A DNA stretch of 64,000 nucleotides. Origin: Pyruvatibacter sp. (GTDB lineage Bacteria > Pseudomonadota > Alphaproteobacteria > CGMCC-115125). Position 1 is the stretch's first letter. Every line of letters starts with the position of its first letter. Both the position numbers and the translations under genes were made by a program. The DNA is taken from positions 154,642-218,641 of the forward strand of contig NZ_JAVJSC010000001.1 of NCBI RefSeq assembly GCF_040219635.1, given 5' to 3'. The notes beneath the pieces are model-generated. The model searched no databases. It was not told the origin of the DNA and saw nothing but the letters and a program-made list of their open reading frames with translations. Positions 9,321 to 18,279 of this stretch are shown here, one piece after another.

Positions 9321-11543
9321 CTACGCTTTTGCAAGCGTCACGGGCATACCGTTCAGCCGTGCGTTGCCGCTCAGCGGGTCCAGTTCCTCGTAGTCCACAA
9401 TGGTGTTGACGTTCACACCCGGATTGGCCGCCGCCACATTCATTTTGCCTTTCAGGGAGGCGTGGCCCCACCCGTGGGGAATGGACACAACACCCGGTGC
9501 AATCTTGTCGGTTGTTTCAACCGGAAGGGTGATCGTGTTGCGCCCGGCAGATACGGCCACCTGCTCGCCACCGCGCACACCAAGCTCGCGTGCATCTGCC
9601 GCATTCATATGAATGGTACATTCGCGGGTCGGGTGCGCCAGCCCTGCAAGGTTATGAAACCACGAATTGTTGGAGCGCAGTTGCCGCCGCCCGATCAGCA
9701 CATGGCGCGCGCGGGGTTTGTGCAGCCAGTCTGCCAGCCGCGCCAGCTCAGTGCCAAAAATTGCGTGCGCTGCTTCAATGCGCCCCGATTGTGTGCGCAA
9801 CACTTCCGGCAGGCGCGGCACCATTGGTCCGCAGTCCACGCCTTGGGGGGTGTCTTTGAGTGTTTGCAGCGTGATGCCGTCGCGCGCGCCAAAGCCATCC
9901 CCGAAAGGGCCGATGCGCACACCAAAATCCATCTTGCGCTCCATCGGCTCCAGGTCGCGCAGCATGTCCATGATCTCGTCAGGGTCGCGGCCTTCAATGG
10001 CGCTGTTGGGCACCTGCGTCATCTGCTTGACCGAGGCGTAAAGCTCAGCCGCATCCAACGCATCAATGTCGGCGTCCCAGCCATGCCCCTGCACAATGGC
10101 CATCAGCCGCAGCAACACCTCGCGGTCACTGCGCTCATTGTCCCCAAGCGGACGAACTTGTTGGGTGTACCGCCCGTAATTGCGCACGGCAAACCGATAG
10201 AAGAAAGCGTCGTAATTTGCCTTCGCCAGTCGCGGCGGCGACGGCAGAATGACATCGGCTTTGGACGATGTTTCATTCTGATAGATGTCGAGTGATACAA
10301 GCAGCTCAAGCCCGTCTATCGCTGCTTCCATGCGCTGCGTATCCGGGCTTGAAATGATCGGGTTGCCCGCGAGCGTAATCAGCGCCCGCACCTGCCCGTC
10401 GCCGGGTGTCTCCAGTTCCTCTGCCATGCAGGCCATTGGCAACTGCCGGACAATCTCTGGTGCGCCGCGCACCCGCGATGTCCACTTGCCAACGGTAAAG
10501 CCCGCGCCAATGCCACCAGGCCCGATGGTATTGGGCTGAGCAAGAAGTGGCTTTGCAAACATCGACCCGCCGACAGCATCCAGATTGCCGGCCAGAATAT
10601 TGACCATGTCGATCAGCCAGCAGGTGAGGGAGGAGAACGCCTGCGTCGTCGTGCCGATGCGCCCGTAAACGGCGGCCGCCGACGTATCGCGCAGCTCGGT
10701 TGCCAGCCGGACGATCGTGTCGGCATCTATGTCGCACGCCTGCGCCACATGCTCGGGGGCAAATGGTTCAAGCCACATGGCGATCTGCTCAATATCATCC
10801 AGCAACGACAAGGCGGTGGTATGCGGTGGCCCCAGCTTGAGCAGGGTGTGCGCCACCGCCGCCAGAAAGGCCGCGTCCCCCGATGGTCGGATGGCAATAT
10901 GTTCGCTGGCCCGTTCTGCTGTCAGTGTCCGGCGCGGATCAAACACAACAACCCGCCCGCCACGGTCGCGCAGCTTCTGCATACGGCCGATAAAACCAGG
11001 GGCAACAATCATGCTGCCGTTTGATTCAGCCGGGTTGGCCCCCATCACCCACAACAGCTGGCTACGGTCGATGTCTGGCACGTTGAGCGAAAACTCGTCG
11101 CCAAACAAAAGACCGGACACAACCTGGCGTGGATTCTGGTCAAGGCTGCCGGCCGTAAAGAAGTTGGTGGAGCCAAGTGCCTTCACCAGCTCCTCAAAAT
11201 ACATCACCATGGTCAGGTTGTGGGCCAGGGCATTGCCCACATAGATGCCCGCCGCCTGGCGGCCGTGTTCGTTTATGATGGCGCTCAGCCGCTTGTCGAT
11301 GAAGGCAAAAGCCTCCTCCCACGTGGCTGCCTGAAGCTCGCCGTTTTTACGCAGCAGCGGCGTGCGTACCCGGTCAGGGTCTGCTTCAAGCTGGGGAATG
11401 GCTGCCCCCTTGGCGCAGATGAAACCGCCTGAAAGGGCGTCCTCCCGATCTGCGGTGACCTTCACTATTTTGCCGTCATCGACGGTCATAACCGCGCCGC
11501 ACGAGGCTTCGCACAGGCTACAGGTGGTCCTGAATTGCTCCAT
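9321..11543 (-). CDS. Molybdopterin oxidoreductase of the DMSO-reductase family
   Basis: 740 residues. The N-terminus carries the four cysteines of a [4Fe-4S] cluster (C8, C11, C15, C43) in the CxxCxxxC...C pattern, followed by the molybdopterin-binding core and a C-terminal dinucleotide-binding domain (around HNLAGLAHPTRECTIHMNAADARELG). No twin-arginine signal is seen, so it is probably cytoplasmic. The substrate cannot be read from sequence; no electron-transfer partner gene is adjacent. A 17-bp near-palindrome and a longer inverted repeat lie directly upstream, which suggests control by a dedicated repressor such as a TetR-type protein encoded elsewhere. Confidence 0.88.
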   Translation of the reverse strand: MEQFRTTCSLCEASCGAVMTVDDGKIVKVTADREDALSGGFICAKGAAIPQLEADPDRVRTPLLRKNGELQAATWEEAFAFIDKRLSAIINEHGRQAAGIYVGNALAHNLTMVMYFEELVKALGSTNFFTAGSLDQNPRQVVSGLLFGDEFSLNVPDIDRSQLLWVMGANPAESNGSMIVAPGFIGRMQKLRDRGGRVVVFDPRRTLTAERASEHIAIRPSGDAAFLAAVAHTLLKLGPPHTTALSLLDDIEQIAMWLEPFAPEHVAQACDIDADTIVRLATELRDTSAAAVYGRIGTTTQAFSSLTCWLIDMVNILAGNLDAVGGSMFAKPLLAQPNTIGPGGIGAGFTVGKWTSRVRGAPEIVRQLPMACMAEELETPGDGQVRALITLAGNPIISSPDTQRMEAAIDGLELLVSLDIYQNETSSKADVILPSPPRLAKANYDAFFYRFAVRNYGRYTQQVRPLGDNERSDREVLLRLMAIVQGHGWDADIDALDAAELYASVKQMTQVPNSAIEGRDPDEIMDMLRDLEPMERKMDFGVRIGPFGDGFGARDGITLQTLKDTPQGVDCGPMVPRLPEVLRTQSGRIEAAHAIFGTELARLADWLHKPRARHVLIGRRQLRSNNSWFHNLAGLAHPTRECTIHMNAADARELGVRGGEQVAVSAGRNTITLPVETTDKIAPGVVSIPHGWGHASLKGKMNVAAANPGVNVNTIVDYEELDPLSGNARLNGMPVTLAKA

Positions 11544-11557
11544 TACGCGCCCTCCGG

Positions 11558-11599
11558 GAACAGTTTTGTTTCTTTTTGAAACTGTTCACAGTGTAAACA
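11558..11599 (-). promoter_or_regulatory. Overlapping palindromic operators before the molybdopterin oxidoreductase
   Basis: Two symmetric sequences lie 15-56 bp before the start at 11543. GAACAGTTT (11558-11566) pairs perfectly with AAACTGTTC (11579-11587) across 12 bases. TGTTCACAGTGTAAACA (11583-11599) is a 17-bp near-palindrome with one mismatch. Such sites are typical of TetR-like repressors; the regulator is not in the window. Confidence 0.55.
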
Positions 11600-11657
11600 A
11601 AAATGGCGTGCGGTGCCAATCAGCGCGATACCAGGCAAGGCCCGCCGGTGCGCCCCC

Positions 11658-11686
11658 TTGCGCTGCATCTCCTAACCCCTTATACC
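11658..11686 (+). promoter_or_regulatory. Likely promoter of rpsB-tsf
   Basis: TTGCGC (11658-11663) and TATACC (11681-11686) are separated by 17 bp and followed by GCCACACA. Transcription would start near 11693, leaving an untranslated leader of about 160 bases before rpsB. In many bacteria the rpsB leader binds S2 protein for feedback control; the leader here is long enough for that, but I identified no specific structure. Confidence 0.6.
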
Positions 11687-11853
11687 GCCACACATTCCAC
11701 ATGCGAGGGACGGGGTGTCGGGGTCCGCACAGGCGCAGTTTTTGGCGCTTTTGCACACATTCCTGCCAGTCCATCCGGTGCGGTTCAGGCTTTTTGTCTG
11801 CCGCTCTACATCCCCCGCAGAGGCTGAACCGGAAAACAAAAGGAGCAAGGCAC

Positions 11854-12663
11854 ATGGCCCTGCCAGAATTTTCTATGCGCCAACTGCTTGAAGCAGGCGT
11901 ACATTTTGGACACCAAAGTCACCGCTGGAACCCGAAAATGGGCCAGTTCATCTTCGGCGTCCGCGACAACATCCACATCATTGACCTGGCCCAGACGGTG
12001 CCGCTTTTGCATCAGGCGCTTGTTGCGCTCAGCGACGTGGCAGCCGGTGGCGGACGTATTCTGTTCGTCGGCACCAAGCGCCAGGCGTCCAACCCGGTTG
12101 CTGAATCAGCCCGCCGCTGCGCTCAGTACTACATCAACTACCGCTGGCTCGGCGGCACGCTCACCAACTGGAAGACCGTGTCGGCCTCCATCAAGAAGCT
12201 GCGCGAATATGATGAAAAGCTGTCCGACGAAAGCCTGCGCCTGACCAAGAAAGAGCGTCTGGTGCTGACCCGCAACCGCGACAAGCTGGAGCAGGCCATC
12301 GGCGGTATCCGCGACATGGGCGGCGTACCCAATCTGATTTTCGTGGTTGATACCAACAAGGAACAGATCGCCATTCAGGAAGCCGCCAAGCTCGGCATTC
12401 CGGTGATCGCGGTGCTGGACTCCAACTCGGACCCGTCAGGCATCACTTACCCGATCCCCGGCAATGATGACGCCTCGCGCGCCATCTCGCTTTACTGTGA
12501 CCTTGCCTCGCGCGCCGTGCTGGACGGTATTTCGCGCAGCCAGGGTGGTGCCGCATTTGATCCGGGCGAAGCAGCCGAACCGATTGCTGAAGTGCTGCCC
12601 GAAGCAGACATTCCTGCTGAAGCCGAAGGCGCGGCAGAAGCAGCACCGGCAGAGACGGCCTAG
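11854..12663 (+). CDS. rpsB: 30S ribosomal protein S2
   Basis: 269 residues beginning MALPEFSMRQLLEAGVHFGH, the family N-terminus, behind AGGAG. The frame stays open upstream to 11362, but that stretch is leader and promoter. The C-terminus is extended by an Ala/Glu-rich tail of about 35 residues, common in alphaproteobacteria. S2 is assembled late into the small subunit and helps hold S1. It is followed by tsf after 106 bp, the classic rpsB-tsf pair. Confidence 0.98.
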   Translation: MALPEFSMRQLLEAGVHFGHQSHRWNPKMGQFIFGVRDNIHIIDLAQTVPLLHQALVALSDVAAGGGRILFVGTKRQASNPVAESARRCAQYYINYRWLGGTLTNWKTVSASIKKLREYDEKLSDESLRLTKKERLVLTRNRDKLEQAIGGIRDMGGVPNLIFVVDTNKEQIAIQEAAKLGIPVIAVLDSNSDPSGITYPIPGNDDASRAISLYCDLASRAVLDGISRSQGGAAFDPGEAAEPIAEVLPEADIPAEAEGAAEAAPAETA

Positions 12664-12769
12664 CCCTCTGCCACACGCATGATGCGTTGATGCAGCAGGG
12701 CGGTCTTGCAGATGAGGCCGCCCGCTGTCCCACCCCATTCACGACAAGACGACCAAAGAGGATCTTCAA

Positions 12770-13696
12770 GTGGCCAACATTACTGCCGGCATGGTGAAAG
12801 AGCTCCGCGAGACAACCGGCGCGGGCATGATGGATTGCAAGACAGCACTCACGGAGAACGACGGTGACATGGAAGCCGCCGTTGACTGGCTGCGCACCAA
12901 GGGCTTGTCAAAGGCCGCCAAGAAGGCGGGCCGTGTGGCGGCTGAAGGCCTTGTGGCCGTAGCCGTTGACGGCACCCGTGGCGTGGTTGTTGAGGTCAAC
13001 TCTGAAACTGACTTCGTGGCCCGCAACGAAACCTTCCAGAAAATGGTGTCGCGGATTGCCGAGGTTGCCGCGTCAACCGGCGGTGACTTTGAAGCGCTCA
13101 AGGCGGCTGACTTCCCGGGCGCTGGCAAGTCTGTTGAGGCGCATGTCACTGAAATGGTCGGCACCATTGGTGAAAACATGACCCTGCGCCGCAGCGAGGC
13201 GCTGGAAGTGAGCGCCGGCGCTGTCGCGGCTTACGTGCACAACCAGGTGGCCCCCGGCCTTGGCAAGATCGGCGTTCTGGTAGCGCTTGAGTCAACCGGC
13301 GACGCGGGCAAACTTGCAGAGCTTGGCCGCCAGATTGCCATGCATGTGGCAGCCACAAGTCCTCTGGCGGCAACCGAAGCGGAACTTGACCCGGCCGTGG
13401 TGGAAAAAGAGCGCGAAGTGCTCTCCGCCGAGGCACGCGAAAGCGGCAAGCCCGAAGAGATCATCGGCAAGATGGTGGAAGGTCGCATCCGCAAGTTTTA
13501 TGAGGAAGTCGTGCTGTCCAAACAGGCTTTCGTCATTGATCCGGACGTGACCGTCGAAAAAGCCATCAAAAACGCCGAAGGCGATGTTGGTGCGCCGATC
13601 ACGCTCAAGGCGTTCCGGCGCTATGAACTGGGCGAAGGCATCCAGAAGGAAACATCTGATTTTGCCGCCGAAGTGGCTGCAGCGGTTGGTTCCTGA
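12770..13696 (+). CDS. tsf: Elongation factor Ts
   Basis: 308-residue guanine-nucleotide exchange factor for EF-Tu. It starts with GTG at 12770 behind AGAGGATCTTCAA. The N-terminal domain has the diagnostic TGAGMMDCKTAL (16-27), and the core carries VEVNSETDFVARN, the segment that contacts the EF-Tu nucleotide pocket. Length matches the family. It follows rpsB and precedes pyrH, separated from the latter by a hairpin-rich 157-bp gap. Confidence 0.98.
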   Translation: MANITAGMVKELRETTGAGMMDCKTALTENDGDMEAAVDWLRTKGLSKAAKKAGRVAAEGLVAVAVDGTRGVVVEVNSETDFVARNETFQKMVSRIAEVAASTGGDFEALKAADFPGAGKSVEAHVTEMVGTIGENMTLRRSEALEVSAGAVAAYVHNQVAPGLGKIGVLVALESTGDAGKLAELGRQIAMHVAATSPLAATEAELDPAVVEKEREVLSAEARESGKPEEIIGKMVEGRIRKFYEEVVLSKQAFVIDPDVTVEKAIKNAEGDVGAPITLKAFRRYELGEGIQKETSDFAAEVAAAVGS

Positions 13697-13713
13697 CGGT
13701 TTTTAGACGTGTT

Positions 13714-13792
13714 GCGGCTCTGGAAACTCTGGAAACAGAGCCGCGCATCGTACACTATGACGCGCCGTCGACTTGCCTGAGTCGGCGGCGCG
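13714..13792 (+). terminator. Two hairpins between tsf and pyrH (attenuator or terminator)
   Basis: GCGGCTCTG (13714-13722) pairs perfectly with CAGAGCCGC (13736-13744) over a 13-base loop. A second stem pairs CGCGCCG with CGGCGCG plus CGAC with GTCG (13761-13792). There is no U-run, so these could end transcription with help from Rho, stabilise the tsf message, or reduce read-through into pyrH. Confidence 0.45.
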
Positions 13793-13853
13793 TTGCTATG
13801 TGAAGCAGGCAGTGCTTGTCGGCCGATTTTCCGTCCACCGGAGCCACCACCTT

Positions 13854-14579
13854 ATGTCGAAACCTCACTACAAGCGTGTCCTCCTCAAGGTGTCAGGCGA
13901 GGCGCTTATGGGCGAGGAGGCCTACGGCATTGACCTCAACGTGGTGCAGCGCATTGCCGGGGAAGTGAAAGACGCTCTGGCGGCAGGCGTTGAAGTATGC
14001 CTCGTGATCGGCGGCGGTAACATTTTTCGCGGCCTCAAGGGGGCCGCTGAAGGCATGGACCGCGCCAGCGCCGACTATATGGGTATGCTTGCCACCGTCA
14101 TGAATGCGCTCGCTGTGCAGAACGGGCTTGAACAGCAGGGTGTGCCGACGCGGGTGCTCTCCGCCATTCCCATGACCACCGTCTGCGAGCCGTATATTCG
14201 CCGCCGCGCCGTACGCCACATGGAAAAAGGCCGCGTCGTTATTTTTGCGGCCGGCACCGGCAACCCGTTTTTTACCACCGACACTGCGGCTGCCTTGCGC
14301 GCCTCTGAAATGGGCTGCGATGCCCTGATGAAAGGGACGCAGGTGGATGGCGTTTACACAGCCGACCCCAAACTGGACCCGACCGCCACCCGCTATGAGC
14401 GACTGGGCTATTTGCAGGTGCTGGCAGATGACCTGCAGGTCATGGACGCCTCCGCCATCAGCCTGTGCCGCGACAGCTCCATACCCATCGTGGTGTTCAA
14501 CATTCACGAGACCGGCGAATTCGTCCGTGTACTGTGCGGTGAAGGCCGCGCGACCATAGTAGAAGATGAAGCGGCGTAG
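13854..14579 (+). CDS. pyrH: UMP kinase
   Basis: 241-residue hexameric UMP kinase of the amino-acid kinase fold; it makes UDP for nucleic acid and envelope precursors. The start MSKPHYKRVLLKVSGEALMG at 13854 is the family N-terminus behind a GGAG. Visible motifs are KVSGEAL, VIGGGNIFRG and FAAGTGNPFFTTDTAAALRA. It sits between tsf and frr, the near-universal order, and is followed by frr after 45 bp. Confidence 0.98.
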   Translation: MSKPHYKRVLLKVSGEALMGEEAYGIDLNVVQRIAGEVKDALAAGVEVCLVIGGGNIFRGLKGAAEGMDRASADYMGMLATVMNALAVQNGLEQQGVPTRVLSAIPMTTVCEPYIRRRAVRHMEKGRVVIFAAGTGNPFFTTDTAAALRASEMGCDALMKGTQVDGVYTADPKLDPTATRYERLGYLQVLADDLQVMDASAISLCRDSSIPIVVFNIHETGEFVRVLCGEGRATIVEDEAA

Positions 14580-14624
14580 GCGGGCAGGTGCCCCTCCCGG
14601 CGTGCGCTAAAGGAGAAGACCAAA

Positions 14625-15194
14625 ATGGCCGACGACGGATCAGGTGTTGACCTGAAAGACATTGAGCATCGGATGCATGGTGCGCTCGACAGCCTGAAGC
14701 ACGAGTTTGGTGGTCTGCGTACCGGACGTGCATCGGCATCGCTGCTGGACCCGGTGATGGTGGATGCCTATGGCCAGAAAATGCCGCTCAATCAGGTCGG
14801 GACGGTGTCTGTGCCCGAACCGCGCCTGATCACCGTGCAGGTGTGGGACAAGTCGATGGTTGGACCCGTTGAAAAGAGCATTCGCGATGCGGGGCTGGGC
14901 GTTAACCCGGTGGCAGATGGCCAGCTTGTGCGTGTCGGCATTCCCGAACTCAACGAAGAACGTCGCGTGGAACTCACCAAGGTGGCAGGCAAATATGCCG
15001 AAACCGCCCGCGTGGCGATCCGCAATGTGCGACGCGATGCGATGGACCACCTTAAAAAAGCCGAAAAAGCTGGCGACATAGGCCAGGACGACCACAAGAA
15101 GCTATCTGAAAAGGTCCAGGGTCTCACCGACAAGGCCGTCGCTGATGTGGATGCGGCTCTGGCCACCAAGGAAGCGGAGATCATGCAGGTCTGA
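14625..15194 (+). CDS. frr: Ribosome recycling factor
   Basis: 189 residues. Together with EF-G it splits post-termination ribosomes in the cytosol. The pattern fits the two-domain RRF: a long three-helix bundle with FGGLRTGRASASLLDPV near the N-terminus, and the C-terminal RRDAMDHLKKAEKAGDIGQDD region. AAGGAG precedes the ATG. It is co-directional with pyrH and uppS. Confidence 0.98.
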   Translation: MADDGSGVDLKDIEHRMHGALDSLKHEFGGLRTGRASASLLDPVMVDAYGQKMPLNQVGTVSVPEPRLITVQVWDKSMVGPVEKSIRDAGLGVNPVADGQLVRVGIPELNEERRVELTKVAGKYAETARVAIRNVRRDAMDHLKKAEKAGDIGQDDHKKLSEKVQGLTDKAVADVDAALATKEAEIMQV

Positions 15195-15263
15195 CAGCCC
15201 TGCGCCCCGTCGGCCGCCTGAGTATTGAGGGTAACCTGCGGGCAAGGCTTGAATGATACTGTA

Positions 15264-16103
15264 ATGCCCATGAAACACGCTGACGCACAATTTCCTGTTG
15301 TCACCTCGGCTGCCGCTCAGGCGTCGGCGGGCGATGCCGTGGCCCGCATTGAGCCTGGTGTCGAAACCAGCAAGCTGCCGCAACATCTGGCGATCATCAT
15401 GGACGGCAATGGCCGGTGGGCTGCAAAACGGCACCTGCCGCGCAAAGTTGGCCACCGGCAGGGCGTTGAAACGGTTCGACGTATCGTCCGGGCTGTCGGG
15501 GACCGCCGCATCCGCTATCTGACGCTGTATGGGTTTTCCACCGAGAACTGGCGCCGCCCTCCCGAAGAGGTGGCCGACCTGATGGGTCTGCTGCGGCTCT
15601 ACATCCGCAAGGATCTGGCCGACCTGCACAAAAATAATGTCCGTATTCGGATCATTGGCACCCGCGAAGGACTTGCCGACGACATTGTGCGGATGATTGC
15701 CGATGCCGAGGAACTGACCCGTGCCAATGACGGCCTGAACCTCACGATCGCCTTCAACTATGGTGGTCAGACTGAAATAACCCATGCCGCAAAGCGCATC
15801 GCGCAGGCGGTGGCACGCGGCGACATCACGCCCGACGACATTACGCCTGAGATGGTTGCAGGTGAGCTTGAAACCCACGATCTGCCGGACCCGGATATGA
15901 TTATCCGCACCAGCGGCGACAAGCGCCTGTCGAACTTCCTGATCTGGCAGGCGGCCTATGCCGAGCTTGTGTTTGTGGATACGTTGTGGCCGGACTTCAC
16001 CGACGATGTGCTGGGGCAGGCGCTTGACGAATATGCCTGCCGCGAACGCCGCTTTGGTGCGCGTGCGCCTGAACCGACGGTGACAGGGGAACCGCAGTCA
16101 TAG
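15264..16103 (+). CDS. uppS: Isoprenyl transferase (undecaprenyl diphosphate synthase)
   Basis: About 279 residues. This cis-prenyltransferase makes the C55 lipid carrier for peptidoglycan and O-antigen. Signature segments are IIMDGNGRWA (45-54) with the catalytic Asp, YGFSTENWRRP, and near the end the SGDKRLSNFLIWQAAYAEL region. The start is uncertain: ATG 15264, ATG 15270 or an upstream TTG at 15225 are all possible, and the first 35 residues are poorly conserved in the family. The stop overlaps the GTG of cdsA by one base. Confidence 0.96.
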   Translation: MPMKHADAQFPVVTSAAAQASAGDAVARIEPGVETSKLPQHLAIIMDGNGRWAAKRHLPRKVGHRQGVETVRRIVRAVGDRRIRYLTLYGFSTENWRRPPEEVADLMGLLRLYIRKDLADLHKNNVRIRIIGTREGLADDIVRMIADAEELTRANDGLNLTIAFNYGGQTEITHAAKRIAQAVARGDITPDDITPEMVAGELETHDLPDPDMIIRTSGDKRLSNFLIWQAAYAELVFVDTLWPDFTDDVLGQALDEYACRERRFGARAPEPTVTGEPQS

Positions 16104-17011
16104 TGGCGTCTGACAACCATTCCTCCGGTGGCGCGGACGCAGGTGAGGCAGGCAGCACCAACACTGTGCCGCCGCACCCGCCGCGCGGCAACGAACTCTG
16201 GATGCGTATTGCATCTGCCGCAGTGCTGGCACCTGGCGTCATTTATCTGGTGTATCTGGGCGGCTGGGCGTTTACAGCACTCATCATGCTGGCCGCCGTA
16301 CTGATGACCTATGAGTGGGCGCGCCTCGTGCGCGGCAGTCATCTGAATGCGGACTATGTCATTCACGCCATCACAGCAATCATCGCCGTTGGTCTGGCGG
16401 GCGCGGGTACGCCTTTGCTGGCACTGGGTGCTGCGGTGATTGGCTTTGCCATTGCCTTCGGCGTGGTCATTTTTCGGGGTCAGGACAAACGCTGGCCTAT
16501 GATGGGCTTCCCCTACATTCTGCTGCCGTGTATCGCGATTGTCTGGCTGCGCGAAGGCGGTGACTGGGGAATGTTGACGCTGTACTGGCTGCTGGCGGTT
16601 GTCTGGGCAACGGACATTATGGCGTTTGGCGTGGGCCGCACAGTTGGCGGCCCGAAGCTGGCACCGCGCGTATCGCCGGCCAAGACATGGTCCGGCCTGT
16701 TGGGCGGCATGGCGGGTGCCGCAATTGCGGGCGGGGCCACGTCGCTCATTCTTGATCTCAACGCATTCTGGCTGCTGGCCTTCCTCAGCGGCATCATGGC
16801 GGTGATCGCGCAGGTCGGCGACATTGCCGAGTCACGCCTCAAGCGCTACGCGGACGTAAAGGATTCCGGCGCTCTCATTCCCGGACACGGCGGTGTGCTG
16901 GACCGGGTGGACGGGCTTTTGTTCGCTGCCGTTGCCGCCGCCATGGTCGCGCTGATCGGCGTGCTGGCTGACGAAGGGCAGGGCATTGGTCTTGGAGCAT
17001 TTGTGTCATGA
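16103..17011 (+). CDS. cdsA: Phosphatidate cytidylyltransferase
   Basis: 302-residue inner-membrane enzyme that makes CDP-diacylglycerol, the branch point of phospholipid synthesis. The first 35 residues are polar, then several transmembrane helices follow. The CDS signature is seen in SPAKTWSGLLGG and GDIAESRLKRYADVKDSGALIPGHGGVLDRVDGLLF. It starts with GTG overlapping the uppS stop, and its own stop region overlaps the dxr start by 4 bp, so uppS-cdsA-dxr is one coupled operon. Confidence 0.97.
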   Translation: MASDNHSSGGADAGEAGSTNTVPPHPPRGNELWMRIASAAVLAPGVIYLVYLGGWAFTALIMLAAVLMTYEWARLVRGSHLNADYVIHAITAIIAVGLAGAGTPLLALGAAVIGFAIAFGVVIFRGQDKRWPMMGFPYILLPCIAIVWLREGGDWGMLTLYWLLAVVWATDIMAFGVGRTVGGPKLAPRVSPAKTWSGLLGGMAGAAIAGGATSLILDLNAFWLLAFLSGIMAVIAQVGDIAESRLKRYADVKDSGALIPGHGGVLDRVDGLLFAAVAAAMVALIGVLADEGQGIGLGAFVS

Positions 17012-18195
17012 CGCCAGCACAAGAAACACCACGCAGCATTTGTGTGCTTGGCTCTACCGGCTCTGTAGGCCAATCCACGCTTGACCTTGTGGCCCGTGAC
17101 CGCCAGCGCTTTGTGGTGGATACGCTGACCGCCAATTCAAACGTTGAGTTGCTGGCCAGCCAGGCGCGCGAGTTTGGTGCGCGTCATGCGGTGGTTGCCG
17201 ACCCGGCACAGTACAATGCCCTCAAGGACGCGCTGGCGGGCACCGACACTGAAGCCGCCGCAGGCCCGAAGGCACTGAATGAGGCCGCTGACCGCGACAC
17301 CGATTTTGTGATGGCCGCCATTGTGGGCGCGGCGGGCCTTGAGCCGACACTAACCGCCGCCCGGCGCGGTGCGTGTGTTGCGCTGGCCAACAAGGAGTGC
17401 CTGGTAAGTGCTGGCACCGTGTTTCTGGACGCTGTGACGAAGGCGGGCGCAACACTGCTGCCGGTTGATTCTGAGCACAATGCCATTTTTCAGGTGCTCG
17501 AAACCCACAACCGCGACCAGATTGAGAAAATTATTCTCACCGCCTCAGGCGGCCCGTTTCGCACCTGGGACATGGACGCGATGCGCGCCGCCACCCCCGC
17601 GCAGGCTGTCGCCCACCCCAACTGGGATATGGGGGCGAAAATCTCGGTTGATTCCGCCACAATGATGAACAAGGGCCTTGAGGTCATCGAGGCGTTTTAC
17701 CTGTTTGGCGTGGAAATCAGCCAGTTAGACGTGATTGTCCACCCCCAGTCGGTCATTCATTCCATGGTCGCCTACAGCGATGGATCCGTGCTCGCGCAGC
17801 TTGGATCGCCGGATATGCGCACACCCATAGCCCATACCATGGCGTGGCCCCAACGGATGGCCGCACCGTCGCCGCGCCTGAACCTTGCTGAAATTGCCCA
17901 ACTCACCTTCGAAGCCCCTGATTTGGAACGGTTTCCCGCCCTGCGACTGGCGCTGGCTGCCTTGCAAACAGGGGGGGCGGCACCTACACTTCTCAATGCG
18001 GCGAACGAAGTGGGGGTTGCCGCATTTTTGGCCGGAGACATTGGGTTTCTCGACATTGCCGCAATTGTCGAGGAGACAATGTCGCGCGGTGTTGCGCGCG
18101 GCCTGGCCGCAGCGCCCGCCACACTGGCTGAAGTGCTGGGGCTGGACCGCGAAGGTCGGTCGATCGCGGCGGAATTGGTGCGCACGCACCGTTAG
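17008..18195 (+). CDS. dxr: 1-deoxy-D-xylulose 5-phosphate reductoisomerase
   Basis: 395 residues. It converts DXP to MEP with NADPH, the committed step of the non-mevalonate isoprenoid pathway, feeding the UppS reaction encoded two genes upstream. The NADPH-binding GSTGSVGQSTLDLV lies near residue 11-24. ANKECLVSAG and DSEHNAIFQ carry substrate- and metal-binding residues. SVDSATMMNKGLEVIEA is also conserved. The last codons and stop lie in the first unit of a 26-bp tandem repeat. Confidence 0.98.
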   Translation: MTPAQETPRSICVLGSTGSVGQSTLDLVARDRQRFVVDTLTANSNVELLASQAREFGARHAVVADPAQYNALKDALAGTDTEAAAGPKALNEAADRDTDFVMAAIVGAAGLEPTLTAARRGACVALANKECLVSAGTVFLDAVTKAGATLLPVDSEHNAIFQVLETHNRDQIEKIILTASGGPFRTWDMDAMRAATPAQAVAHPNWDMGAKISVDSATMMNKGLEVIEAFYLFGVEISQLDVIVHPQSVIHSMVAYSDGSVLAQLGSPDMRTPIAHTMAWPQRMAAPSPRLNLAEIAQLTFEAPDLERFPALRLALAALQTGGAAPTLLNAANEVGVAAFLAGDIGFLDIAAIVEETMSRGVARGLAAAPATLAEVLGLDREGRSIAAELVRTHR

Positions 18196-18223
18196 GTGAA
18201 TTGGTGCGCACGCACCGTTAGGT
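18172..18223 (+). repeat. 26-bp tandem duplication covering the dxr stop codon
   Basis: Two identical 26-bp units (18172-18197 and 18198-18223), each starting GAATTGGTGCG and containing GGTGCG-CA-CGCACC, which can fold on itself. The first unit contains the last eight dxr codons and its TAG (18193-18195); the second repeats them out of use. The identity suggests recent origin. Confidence 0.95.
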
Positions 18224-18279
18224 TCAAGGCGTAAGCACCCGAAAAGGGGCACGCAAAAACGGGGATGGGTACCGTCTAG

